64,000 nt of DNA from an uncultured Eubacteriales bacterium (GCA_900544295.1 UQUO01000001.1:62001-126000), one strand, 5' to 3'. Positions 40,250 through 47,892 are shown, numbered from the stretch's first letter. Numbers and translations: made by a program. Notes: generated from the letters alone by a model not told the origin.

Positions 40250-40792
40250 TCAAAGAATAACACATTTCACCTTTCCCGTATCTGGATGGATCAACACCAC
40301 AGGCAGTTTCCTCGCCTCTGCCATCCGCAGCACCGCCTCCACGCCGCTCGGGCCAGCAGGCTCATCATCACACACGGCCACCAGGCAATCAGCGTGTTCT
40401 ACCATGTAGGCAGTGCGCTCCCGATACCCTTGGGCCCCCACGATTTTGCTACCCATTACAAACTGGTCGCAGTTTTCCTTCAGATGGCGCAGACGCTCCT
40501 GACTCTTCGGGTCCCATCGCTCATCATGGCCCGGGAACGGATAGACCAGCACGATCTCCAGCCCCTGGTGCTCTTCCTGCCGGCGCATTTCCAGCAGGAT
40601 CTCGCCGGCCCATAGATCAACGCCAAGGGCCCCACCAACATAGAACCGGCGCACACCGCGCCGGTACAGTTCGGTAAAAACATCGTGCAGCCGTTTCTTC
40701 AGGCGCTTGCACGAGGTCATATATTCCTGATACTTGAATTTGAACCGTGTAGGCCGCTGACTGGTAATTGCACACGAGTAAAACTGGGACAT
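40250..40792 (-). CDS. SLOG/DUF1273 family nucleotide-binding protein
   Basis: 180 residues from ATG 40792 (GGAGGAGATGAG). Rossmann-like SLOG fold: SCAITSQRPTRF, RFYVGGALGVDLWAGE (the GGAxGxD loop), LVYPFPGHDERW, and VGAQGYRERTAYMVEHAD. DUF1273/YspA members probably bind a nucleotide or nucleotide-derived signal. Common on Clostridia plasmids and ICEs next to Xre genes. It is divergent from xre 40924. The 220 bases behind its stop (40029-40249) are AT-rich and show no gene. Confidence 0.85.
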   Translation of the reverse strand: MSQFYSCAITSQRPTRFKFKYQEYMTSCKRLKKRLHDVFTELYRRGVRRFYVGGALGVDLWAGEILLEMRRQEEHQGLEIVLVYPFPGHDERWDPKSQERLRHLKENCDQFVMGSKIVGAQGYRERTAYMVEHADCLVAVCDDEPAGPSGVEAVLRMAEARKLPVVLIHPDTGKVKCVIL

Positions 40793-40923
40793 CTCATCTC
40801 CTCCAGAAACTTTTTTCTCAATATAGCCCATTATACTTGCTATGGCTGATGAAGTTCAACCATGGCCGCTTAATTTTTTATGTTATAGCGGATAAAATAT
40901 AGCTATAGCATGGAGGGTTACGA

Positions 40924-41259
40924 ATGGGCGAACTTTTGAAAGAAATGGGCCAGCGGATGCTGGACCGGCGCAAACAACTAAAACTGACACAAGAGGCTCT
41001 GGCCAAGATGGCACATGTCACGCCCCAGACCGTTTCCACTGCGGAGCTGGGCACAAAAGCCATGCGGCCTGAAACGATGCTGAAGATCTGTGATGCGCTT
41101 GATATCAGCACAGACTATCTCCTGCGCGGTCAGGTCATGGAAGGCGACACACGCCTGCTCAATCAAAAGGTCTCGTCGTTGACTCCCTGCCAATACCGAC
41201 ACCTGGAAAATATTATCGACAACTTCATCGCGGCTATACAGGAAGAAAAAGAGGTATGA
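40924..41259 (+). CDS. Xre-family regulator of the partition island
   Basis: 111 residues, GGAGGGTTACGA upstream. HTH_3: MGQRMLDRRKQLKLTQEALA, then HVTPQTVSTAELGTKAMRPE, and ICDALDISTDYLL. The promoter region has TATAGC and GCTATA half-sites (about 40885-40910), candidate autoregulation. Located between the SLOG gene and convergent parR, likely controlling maintenance genes. Confidence 0.88.
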   Translation: MGELLKEMGQRMLDRRKQLKLTQEALAKMAHVTPQTVSTAELGTKAMRPETMLKICDALDISTDYLLRGQVMEGDTRLLNQKVSSLTPCQYRHLENIIDNFIAAIQEEKEV

Positions 41260-41295
41260 GCGCCAGCGGCAATGCAGCCCTCATACCTCTTTTTA
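41251..41295. terminator. Bidirectional terminator between xre and parR
   Basis: GAGGTATGAG (41251-41260, overlapping the xre stop) pairs with CTCATACCTC (41280-41289), T-run after and A-run before, serving both convergent genes. Confidence 0.85.
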
Positions 41296-41297
41296 TA

Positions 41298-41732
41298 TCA
41301 TCTCCCCTGACGAAAAGCTTCCATTGTGCTGGAAATCAGGCCGAGGATCGCATCATCTGCCTCCGGTTCCTCTCCCAGCTCCGGCACATATTCCGGCTCC
41401 GGCGTCTGCTCCTGCGGCACCGGGGCCGTTGTTGTTTCTGCATCCGGGCAGGCGGCGGGGGCGGCGGCAGGCTTTTCAGAGTGCCTCGTCTCCTGGAGCA
41501 GAATCTCACGCACGATGGCTTCAATGGCGGCCCGGTCTATGGCCGGTGCCGCTGCTCTTAACGGTTGTGGATCATCCGCAAAGTGGGTATCGTAGAAAAC
41601 GACTGCATTGGCGATATACTGTGCTTTCCCGTGGTCAGGTTGTTTTTCCAGCAGTTCGACCGTTGCTAAATGGATCGGGTCGCTGATATTGAACCGCAGG
41701 GAAAAACGCCCCCGTTCTTTCTTGGCCGCCAT
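41298..41732 (-). CDS. ParR-like centromere-binding protein
   Basis: 144 residues from ATG 41732 (GCAGGTGACAGCT). The N-terminal 60 residues (RFSLRFNISDPIHLATVELL) look like a ribbon-helix-helix DNA-binding fold, followed by a Pro/Glu-rich linker and a C-terminal helix (DDAILGLISSTMEAFRQ) that may contact the filament. Position directly behind parM is the standard order. Family identity is by context and fold, not by a strong motif. Confidence 0.75.
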   Translation of the reverse strand: MAAKKERGRFSLRFNISDPIHLATVELLEKQPDHGKAQYIANAVVFYDTHFADDPQPLRAAAPAIDRAAIEAIVREILLQETRHSEKPAAAPAACPDAETTTAPVPQEQTPEPEYVPELGEEPEADDAILGLISSTMEAFRQGR

Positions 41733-41737
41733 AGCTG

Positions 41738-42649
41738 TCACCTGCCCGCAGCTTCAAGGCGGTACAGATACTCATATCCGGCTGCATTGGCGTTGATATT
41801 GGAGACGAACAACGGCTTACCCACTTTTCCGGATGCCTCAATCTGCCGGCGCAAAAGAATGGCGCCGCCGCCCACAAAGACCACCGTGCAGTAGCGCAAG
41901 TCCAGCATCCGCTCCCGCAGGGTGCTGAACAGGTCGTTGACGAACTCCTGTGCCAGCTGCTCCACCAGCCGGACCACCGACGACGGGTATTGCGTCTGCT
42001 TGCCGGTGAGGATGGCGTCCACATCTCCCTCATCCAGCAGCAGATCCAATTCCGCGTTGCCCCTGGACCTGATCTTATTGTAAAGCAGGATCACGCCGTT
42101 TTCCAGCGAATCACAGGAGCTGAGGTCGGCTTTTCCATTTTTCATCAGCAGATAGTCTGCCGTGAAGCCGCCAATGTCCACCACTACCGCCTTGGCCTCA
42201 TTCATCAGCGTGTGGAGCATGGTGGCCGCCGCCGCGTATGCCTGGGGATAGCAGGCCACATCATCAATGCTGATGGCGTAATGCTTGTCCCGGTACTGGA
42301 ATTCTACGATCCCTTTCTTCTGGAAATAGGCCGTGAACTTTTCCGCCTGGGCGCCGAAGTGGGCGGGCGGCAGCCCCACCGGCAGCTGGATGTGGTACAA
42401 TTCTTTCTCGTCAACGCCCCGGGCCGTCAATTCCTCCGCAATCGCAATCAGAGTCAGGATAAAGAAGCGGTCATCCCCAGTCTTGTCCTTACGGTAGGGA
42501 ATACGCTCGTTGGAGAGCGTATAGTAGTTACCGCCGTATTGCAGGCTCGGCCCAAACGGCCGGGTCATGCTCTGCTGCAGGCCGGAAACGAACGGGGCGC
42601 AGTGAACCGTCTTGATTTGTTTATTGCCATGATCGACACCAATTAACAT
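41738..42649 (-). CDS. parM: ParM/StbA-like actin-family partition ATPase
   Basis: 303 residues. Phosphate 1 loop GVDHGNKQIKT, connect 1 region, phosphate 2 loop VVDIGGFTADYLL near residue 155, adenosine motif VVFVGGGAILL near residue 260. Filament-forming segregation ATPase that moves the ParR-bound element to daughter cells. Presence in an ICE-like setting suggests an extrachromosomal phase or a plasmid. No iteron-like parC was obvious in the 100 bases upstream. Confidence 0.88.
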   Translation of the reverse strand: MLIGVDHGNKQIKTVHCAPFVSGLQQSMTRPFGPSLQYGGNYYTLSNERIPYRKDKTGDDRFFILTLIAIAEELTARGVDEKELYHIQLPVGLPPAHFGAQAEKFTAYFQKKGIVEFQYRDKHYAISIDDVACYPQAYAAAATMLHTLMNEAKAVVVDIGGFTADYLLMKNGKADLSSCDSLENGVILLYNKIRSRGNAELDLLLDEGDVDAILTGKQTQYPSSVVRLVEQLAQEFVNDLFSTLRERMLDLRYCTVVFVGGGAILLRRQIEASGKVGKPLFVSNINANAAGYEYLYRLEAAGR

Positions 42650-42747
42650 AGGTGAATGCCTCCTTTTTTGCTTTATACATATCCTTTACGCCTGGATGAC
42701 GCCTTTCTCAACAGGCGACGGCATATTTTTTGAAACCCATGTTTATC

Positions 42748-42783
42748 ATGCGGGGCCATGGCTACCGTTTCACACCAGAATAA
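42748..42783 (+). pseudogene. 3' remnant of a fifth winged-helix copy
   Basis: Encodes MRGHGYRFTPE and TAA, matching the end of copy 4 (VRGHGYRFTPK, TAA). It is immediately followed by the same type of terminator as copy 4. Everything upstream of about 42744 is unrelated, so the gene is a stump. Confidence 0.75.
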
Positions 42784-42784
42784 C

Positions 42785-42830
42785 AAAACAGCGCCGCCTC
42801 GGCTCTACCGGGGCGGCGCTGCTGTTATAT
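42785..42830 (+). terminator. Terminator type B behind the winged-helix remnant
   Basis: AACAGCGCCGCC pairs with GGCGGCGCTGCTGTT around a GGCTCTACC loop. The same hairpin with few changes follows copy 4 at 46344. Confidence 0.8.
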
Positions 42831-42915
42831 CGGTATGTTCAACAATTTGGCTCAATAGTGTAATCGACAGCAACCTTTCTTTATTTTAGGGAATGAGGGA
42901 GTAAAATTTCGGGCT

Positions 42916-43674
42916 TTATAACTGCTTTTTATTAAATGCCCGGATTGCTGCCGCTAAAAATACCACAGATAAAACCACTGAAACAATAAATGGAATAAGA
43001 AACTCCGTCATTGAAATCTCACCTGAAATCAGGTCAACATTTCGTGAAGTGAGGACAACCGGGTTAAAGGCAGATAACGGTTTTACAACACTTAAAACAG
43101 AGAACAGGGCTACAATCCCGCCAGTAAACAGGATGCTTGTAAAAGTCTGCTTGAATAGAACACAACCGAGTATGAGGATGCTAAGATAGAGAAATCCAAT
43201 CATCCACATAAAAAACGCAGACGGTACAACATTTGAAAGTGAAGCATCTGGCCAAAGGTAATATGTATATCCATAGGCACCTACAAAGCTCACCCAAAAG
43301 CTAACCGTCATAGATACTGCTGCTACGGTGTACTTTGCCATAATCACAGATGGCCTTGCCAATCCCTTTGTCACCAGCAGTAGCAATGTCCCTTTGGAAT
43401 ACTCACTGGACATACAGCTTCCAAACAGAATGATAAATGCGCTAAATCCAATGCCGGATATGTTTTTAAAGAATTGCTGCCATGCGTCAAGGGCGACAGG
43501 TTCCTCGGTGATTTCTAATCCGGCTCCAAATGCAGCTATAATTTCCGGCGTGAATTTTGCCAGAAAAGCACTGGACATTCCGAAAACCGCAAAGATTGCA
43601 AACAGGATTAAAAAGCGGTAGTTTTTTAGATTTTCTACAAACTCTTTTTTTACAAATGCAATATAGCCTTTCAT
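42916..43674 (-). CDS. ABC-2 type permease
   Basis: 252 residues, six membrane segments (for example YRFLILFAIFAVFGMSSAFLA, ISGIGFSAFIILFGSCM, FIVSVVLSVVFLAAAIRAF). N-terminal cytoplasmic FVKKEFVENLKNYR is typical for the NosY/GldF-like group. Overlaps the ATPase gene by four bases. The substrate is unknown, perhaps an antimicrobial peptide. Confidence 0.85.
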   Translation of the reverse strand: MKGYIAFVKKEFVENLKNYRFLILFAIFAVFGMSSAFLAKFTPEIIAAFGAGLEITEEPVALDAWQQFFKNISGIGFSAFIILFGSCMSSEYSKGTLLLLVTKGLARPSVIMAKYTVAAVSMTVSFWVSFVGAYGYTYYLWPDASLSNVVPSAFFMWMIGFLYLSILILGCVLFKQTFTSILFTGGIVALFSVLSVVKPLSAFNPVVLTSRNVDLISGEISMTEFLIPFIVSVVLSVVFLAAAIRAFNKKQL

Positions 43675-44588
43675 TTTATCACCTCCAAAAATAGGCTTTC
43701 AAGCGACGGCTCCATAAGTTCCACCTTGACCGGCACAAGGTCTGCTTCGGCTAAAGTGGAGAAGATGGTATGCTGGGCCTTTTTCATCTCCCGGCTGTGT
43801 ATTACAATTTCCCGCCCCTTTTCTTCTGATCCGTTCAGGAGCGATTGTCCTGTCATACATTCTTTGAAATGCTGTAAATCGGCCTCGGTTGAAAATTCAA
43901 TTAACAGGCTGTCATGGCTATGCAACGCTTTGATTTCCGAAAGCGTTCCGCCAACAGCAATATTACCGTCATTCAAGAGTGCCACATGATCGCAAATGCG
44001 CTCCACATCGGATAAAATATGCGTTGAAAACAAAACCGTTGTTGTCCCACGGATTTTATAAAGAATGTCCAAGATTTCTTTTCTTCCCACCGGGTCAAGG
44101 GCGCTGGTAGGTTCATCACAAATCAGCAGTTTAGGATCAGCCAATAACGCCTGTGCAATTCCAAGGCGCTGTTTCATACCACGCGAATAACCGCCAACAC
44201 GCTTTTCTACGCCATCAAGACCGACAAGGGAAAGTAGCTTTTTTCCCTTTTGAGAAATGCTTTCTTTGGGAAGGCCAACAATTTCTCCGCACAGTGTAAG
44301 ATACTGCATTGCAGTCATATAGTTATAAAATTCCGGCACATCCGGCAAATATCCAATATACTGATTTGTTTTGGTCTGCCCAAAGCGAACCGGTTCATTA
44401 CACACAAGGATTTCTCCCTGATCGGGCTGCAAAAGCCCCAAAACCATTTTCATTGTTGTTGTTTTTCCTGCACCGTTTTGTCCAATGAAGCCAAAAACGC
44501 TCCCCTCTGGAACAGACATATTCAGATCTTTTATAATTTGCTGCTGTCCAAAACTTTTAGATAGATTGCGGATAGAAAGCACATTCAT
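43671..44588 (-). CDS. ABC transporter ATPase
   Basis: 305 residues. Walker A GQNGAGKTTT, signature YSRGMKQRLGIAQ, Walker B LLICDEPTSALD, H-loop STHIL, with a C-terminal 90-residue extension as in BcrA-like proteins. Overlaps both neighbours by four bases, giving one PLDc_N-ATPase-permease operon divergent from the HTH regulator. Confidence 0.9.
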   Translation of the reverse strand: MNVLSIRNLSKSFGQQQIIKDLNMSVPEGSVFGFIGQNGAGKTTTMKMVLGLLQPDQGEILVCNEPVRFGQTKTNQYIGYLPDVPEFYNYMTAMQYLTLCGEIVGLPKESISQKGKKLLSLVGLDGVEKRVGGYSRGMKQRLGIAQALLADPKLLICDEPTSALDPVGRKEILDILYKIRGTTTVLFSTHILSDVERICDHVALLNDGNIAVGGTLSEIKALHSHDSLLIEFSTEADLQHFKECMTGQSLLNGSEEKGREIVIHSREMKKAQHTIFSTLAEADLVPVKVELMEPSLESLFLEVIK

Positions 44589-44788
44589 TTTTCCTCACCT
44601 CTCCCAAAAACAAAATAGATAATCGGGCCAAACATAAGGATAACCAGAGAGATTACAAGCCACATAGCCCTGTTCCCAAAGCGATAATGCGGATGCCGGA
44701 GAATATGCCGGACAGCGGCCACGGCAAGGATCACATCAATCACAAAGATGGGAATAAGAAGCGGAAATATTTCCTGCAACAAAGACAT
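44585..44788 (-). CDS. PLDc_N domain membrane protein
   Basis: 67 residues with two membrane helices: IFPLLIPIFVIDVILAVAAV and AMWLVISLVILMFGPIIYFV, ending GRGEEK. The WxxISLxxxxFGPIxYFxFGR pattern is the PLDc_N (phospholipase D N-terminal-like) module, often a stand-alone first gene of BcrA-type ABC operons. Probably a membrane accessory or immunity-like subunit. Confidence 0.85.
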   Translation of the reverse strand: MSLLQEIFPLLIPIFVIDVILAVAAVRHILRHPHYRFGNRAMWLVISLVILMFGPIIYFVFGRGEEK

Positions 44789-44850
44789 ACCAATTTACCT
44801 CCTATTGTTATAATTCGTATCGATATTTGCGGGGGTTCGACATTTTCGCC

Positions 44851-44937
44851 TTAATATTCCCGCATAGGTTATATTACCACTATGGAAATAAAAAAGCAAT
44901 ACCTTCCCTTGACTTTTTATTTCCGAAGTGATAATAT
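44851..44937. promoter_or_regulatory. Divergent control region of the 42.9-45.9 kb module
   Basis: Plus promoter: TTGACT (44909-44914), 17 bases, TAATAT (44932-44937). Inverted arms GGAAATAAAAAAG (44884-44896) and CTTTTTATTTCC (44913-44924) cover the -35. TTAATATTCCC at 44851-44861 is shared with the next promoter at 45552. Confidence 0.65.
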
Positions 44938-44957
44938 TTTCAAAAAGGAGGTTGAAC

Positions 44958-45512
44958 ATGGGCAGCAAGAATTTGAATGAAAAGATTATGGAATGTATTT
45001 CAAATCCGGCCAAGAGCCGCCTGCTGATAGAAATAATGCGTCGAGGGGAAGTTACCGCAAAGTATTTGGCTGAAAAATGCTCAGATATTCCTCAAACTAC
45101 ACTATATCGTAATTTGAAACGAATGACCGATGATGGACTATTGAAAATCGTTAATGAAACACCAATACGCGGAACAGTTGAAAAGACTTACGCATTAACT
45201 TTTGACCCGTCTGATCCTCCATCAGTTCTCGGAGAAAATTCCGGTGCCATTTATATGCAGATGTTCTTTCAGTATTTTTTGACCTTCGCCAAGATTTTTC
45301 AAGAATACTGCGACACACCGGGAATTGACATAAAAAGGGATCGGTCTGGTCTTAGCCTTTCTCATGTTTATTTGACAGATGAGGAACTGGAAAAAGTGGT
45401 ATCGGATATTGCTCAAATCTTATATCCACTTCAAGATAATAAACCAGAGCCGGGTCGCAGATTAAGAACGGTTGGATTGATTATCTCCCCGGAACATAAG
45501 GCGGATGAATAG
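44958..45512 (+). CDS. Winged-helix transcriptional regulator (ArsR/HTH_20-like)
   Basis: 184 residues from ATG 44958 (AAAGGAGGTTGAAC). DNA-binding part: ECISNPAKSRLLIEIMRRGEV, then KCSDIPQTTLYRNLKRMTDD and the wing GTVEKTYAL. The C-terminal 100 residues are a ligand or dimer domain with aromatic residues (YMQMFFQYFLTFAKIFQEY). Divergent from the ABC operon, so most likely its repressor. Confidence 0.85.
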   Translation: MGSKNLNEKIMECISNPAKSRLLIEIMRRGEVTAKYLAEKCSDIPQTTLYRNLKRMTDDGLLKIVNETPIRGTVEKTYALTFDPSDPPSVLGENSGAIYMQMFFQYFLTFAKIFQEYCDTPGIDIKRDRSGLSLSHVYLTDEELEKVVSDIAQILYPLQDNKPEPGRRLRTVGLIISPEHKADE

Positions 45513-45547
45513 AGAAAAACGCCCTATATGCACAGGGCGTTTTCTCT
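45512..45547 (+). terminator. Rho-independent terminator
   Basis: GAGAAAAACGCCCT pairs with AGGGCGTTTTCTC around ATATGCAC, starting at the stop codon of the regulator. Confidence 0.85.
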
Positions 45548-45576
45548 TGACTTAATATTCCCATAATGGTAATATT
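45547..45576 (+). promoter_or_regulatory. Promoter and palindromic operator of the ArsR-type gene
   Basis: -35 TTGACT (45547-45552), 17 bases, -10 TAATAT (45570-45575). AATATT-CCCATAATGGT-AATATT (45554-45576) is a near-perfect palindrome covering spacer and -10, as expected for an autorepressor. Confidence 0.7.
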
Positions 45577-45604
45577 TTGTTATCGGGAATAATGGAGATA
45601 CATT

Positions 45605-45898
45605 ATGAAGAATGAACGCGAAAATGCACTGGACAAAAAATTCCATGCGTTATCAAATCCAACCAGACGAGAAATTCTAATGCGGTTAAGCCAAAAACCG
45701 CACTCTGCCGGAGAGATTGCAGGATATTTTCAGATAACACCTGCCTCGATTTCTTATCATCTTTCTCTGTTGCAAAGGAGTGGCTTAATTTGCTGTCGTC
45801 AAGTAGAAAAACGGAGGATATATAGCATCAATCGCGGCTCATTGGATGAAGTGTATCTGTGGCTAATGGGTCTATATAATGCTAAGTCAAATAAGTGA
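45605..45898 (+). CDS. ArsR-family repressor (SdpR-like)
   Basis: 97 residues. ALSNPTRREILMRLSQKPHSAGEIA, then FQITPASISYHLSLLQRSGLI and the wing QVEKRRIYSIN: a complete ArsR winged helix. No CxC metal site, so it is of the autorepressor type that partners an immunity membrane protein (SdpR/SdpI), though no SdpI gene is adjacent. Stop 25 bases before the RBS of winged-helix copy 4. Confidence 0.88.
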   Translation: MKNERENALDKKFHALSNPTRREILMRLSQKPHSAGEIAGYFQITPASISYHLSLLQRSGLICCRQVEKRRIYSINRGSLDEVYLWLMGLYNAKSNK

Positions 45899-45923
45899 TT
45901 GTAAATTATTCGAGCAAAAATTA

Positions 45924-45953
45924 GGAGGTGGGGGAAAATTGGGAAATTTATAA
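45924..45953 (+). promoter_or_regulatory. Out-of-frame RBS-TTG start with four-codon ORF, copy 4
   Basis: GGAGGTG (45924-45930), eight bases, TTG GGA AAT TTA TAA (45939-45953). The conserved N-terminus is read one frame back (GGG AAA TTT ATA ATT CTA). The codon before GGG in that frame is ATT. Confidence 0.6.
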
Positions 45954-45997
45954 TTCTATCCTTCAGCGACGACGAGGACGCCATCTTTGCAAACACT

Positions 45998-46339
45998 GTG
46001 ACGGCTCTTGCTTCTGTTGCGAACTTCTCCACAGTGACCGCCTCCGCAGATGCCCCGCTGCTCTTTGGCTCTCTGCAAATCGACCCGCAGCGCAGGCTGG
46101 TATGGCGGTCCGGCCAGGCGGTGGAGCTGACGCCGATGGAGTTCGACATTCTGCTCCTGCTGGCCCGCCGGCCAGGGCAGGTGTTCTCCGCCCGCCAGAT
46201 CTACGAGGCTGTTGCCGCGGACACCTATGACGCAAGTTGGACGGGAATCTCCAGCATGGTCTACAAGCTCCGCCGTAAGCTGGGCGCCGGTATCATCGAA
46301 ACGGTGCGGGGCCACGGCTACCGCTTCACACCAAAATAA
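45998..46339 (+). CDS. Orphan OmpR-type winged-helix protein, copy 4
   Basis: Drawn from GTG 45998, the first canonical in-frame codon, but protein similarity to copies 2 and 3 extends upstream to 45941 (GKFIILSF, then DDEDAIFANTV), so the natural N-terminus is about 19 residues longer. Winged helix as in the other copies (LTPMEFDILLLL, SSMVYKLRRKLGAG), ending VRGHGYRFTPK. It lacks the VAPGTSPK tail and has terminator type B. Last gene of the ABC/ArsR module. Confidence 0.78.
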   Translation: MTALASVANFSTVTASADAPLLFGSLQIDPQRRLVWRSGQAVELTPMEFDILLLLARRPGQVFSARQIYEAVAADTYDASWTGISSMVYKLRRKLGAGIIETVRGHGYRFTPK

Positions 46340-46343
46340 CAGA

Positions 46344-46385
46344 ACAGCGCCGTCCCGGCTCTACCGGGGCGGCGCTGCTTTATCA
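46344..46385 (+). terminator. Terminator type B behind winged-helix copy 4
   Basis: CAGCGCCGTCCCGG pairs with CCGGGGCGGCGCTG around CTCTA, then CTTTAT. Homologous to 42785-42830. Confidence 0.8.
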
Positions 46386-46403
46386 TAGGTCGGTGCAGGT
46401 TCC

Positions 46404-47015
46404 TTAAACAGTATAATTATTAAGTATGGTAGCAATAGCTTCTGGCGCATCTTTGCTAATCTCATGGCCTGCGCCGGGGATGATTTGCAAAGTTGCTTGG
46501 GGAAGTAGTCCATTTAACTTTTTCGATGCTTTTAGGTTGGCACTATCTTTTTCACCGCACAAAATAGTGACAGGGCAAGTAATTCCGTTTAATTGTGAGG
46601 TAAAATCCAAAGACCGCATAGAGTGAGATAGCTTAATCGTATCCCTTTTTGATAGTCCCATGTTCTCAAAACTCTTGTTGGGCATGCAGCGGAACAAGAA
46701 ATTTTGAAAATCAATCAGTAATGTTGGTACTTTATATTGTGCGCCGATTAAGATCAATGAATCTACTTTATTCCCATGACGAATAGTAAAATCGAGGGCG
46801 AGCAGTGCCCCAAACGATAGGCCACAGATACGAAGCGGCTCTGTAGCGTTAGAATACTGCCGTTCCAAGTCAGCCAAAATCCGGAAATAGGATATTTCAT
46901 TTCCTGTTGAAGAAAAAAGCTCCGGGCATTCAACATTGGAAGTTGAAAGTTGACAGACTACCTCTTTCCAGTCTTGTGCAGTTTGTCCTAATCCATGTAA
47001 AAGAACTGTTTTCAT
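46404..47015 (-). CDS. Alpha/beta hydrolase
   Basis: 203 residues. TVLLHGLGQTAQDWKEVV carries the HG oxyanion motif, nucleophile elbow ICGLSFGALLAL (Ser near residue 90), acid Asp in LCGEKDSAN, base His in IPGAGHEIS. Length suits a minimal esterase or hydrolase. The ATG overlaps the end of the Xre-membrane gene, so the two form an operon. Substrate unknown. Confidence 0.82.
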   Translation of the reverse strand: MKTVLLHGLGQTAQDWKEVVCQLSTSNVECPELFSSTGNEISYFRILADLERQYSNATEPLRICGLSFGALLALDFTIRHGNKVDSLILIGAQYKVPTLLIDFQNFLFRCMPNKSFENMGLSKRDTIKLSHSMRSLDFTSQLNGITCPVTILCGEKDSANLKASKKLNGLLPQATLQIIPGAGHEISKDAPEAIATILNNYTV

Positions 47016-47815
47016 TGTTCGTCTGCTGCATCCCCTTTCCTATGATAAAGCAAATAATCTACCCCAAAGCACACAAGAGAAAGTGCAAGGGTAATCCCGC
47101 TGTTGAATATGTCAGATGTAAAATCGAACTGGACTTGTGGCAAAAAATAATCTGAAATATGGGTAATCGCAATCGGCACTGGGATCAAAACCAACAGGGC
47201 AAAACCAAATGCTCTCCACATATTTTTCTTGCACTTGCGGAAAATTCCATATATTACCCAGATTGCAGCAATCGCAATTAGCGTTATGCAAATGCCCAGC
47301 GTGAATATAACTGACTTTTGCAAAAGCAAGGACAATATTGCCAATAGTGGAATAGGGATAGCACTGATTACAACTAAGGTTTTCAAAACGATCTTTGTTC
47401 TGGAAATCAGACTTGGAAGTAACATAAGCCATGCAGCGATGATGGAAACAGCGACAATCAATGACCATGATAACCTGTCCGAAGTAAAGTAGTCGCAGAT
47501 CAGGCATACGCAGCCAGCAATCAATGCTGCAGCAGAAACGATTACCAAAATAATGCGCTTGCCTCTTTCAGACAAACGATAATTGCGCTTCTTATATGGT
47601 AACTCATCCGGCTCGGTCATTTCATCTTTAATAAGATAATCAGAGGACACATTGAAAATGTCGCTGAGCTGGGCTATAAAATCCAAATCAGGGGTCGATT
47701 GTCCCAATTCCCATTTTGAAATCGTCTGTCGTGTAACTGTTACCTTTTCAGCGAGTGCCTCTTGTGAAAGTCCTCGCTGCTTTCTCAATTTTTGTATTTT
47801 CTCTCCGAGGGTCAT
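47012..47815 (-). CDS. Xre-type regulator with membrane-anchored C-terminus
   Basis: 267 residues from ATG 47815. HTH_3 at residues 5-60 (GEKIQKLRKQRGLSQEALAEKV, then TVTRQTISKWELGQSTPDLD, FNVSSDYLI), followed from residue 90 by five or six membrane helices. Such one-component membrane regulators may sense envelope signals directly. It probably controls its own operon with the hydrolase. Confidence 0.85.
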   Translation of the reverse strand: MTLGEKIQKLRKQRGLSQEALAEKVTVTRQTISKWELGQSTPDLDFIAQLSDIFNVSSDYLIKDEMTEPDELPYKKRNYRLSERGKRIILVIVSAAALIAGCVCLICDYFTSDRLSWSLIVAVSIIAAWLMLLPSLISRTKIVLKTLVVISAIPIPLLAILSLLLQKSVIFTLGICITLIAIAAIWVIYGIFRKCKKNMWRAFGFALLVLIPVPIAITHISDYFLPQVQFDFTSDIFNSGITLALSLVCFGVDYLLYHRKGDAADEQ

Positions 47816-47892
47816 ATTTTTGTTTCCTCCTGCTATTTGATTTGAGAAAATCATAGCAAATAAGACGCCCTATTTCTACCAACACAAGCGGG

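Noticed and set aside
42650..42747. parC centromere upstream of parM
   Set aside because: No set of direct repeats could be recognised by eye in this stretch.
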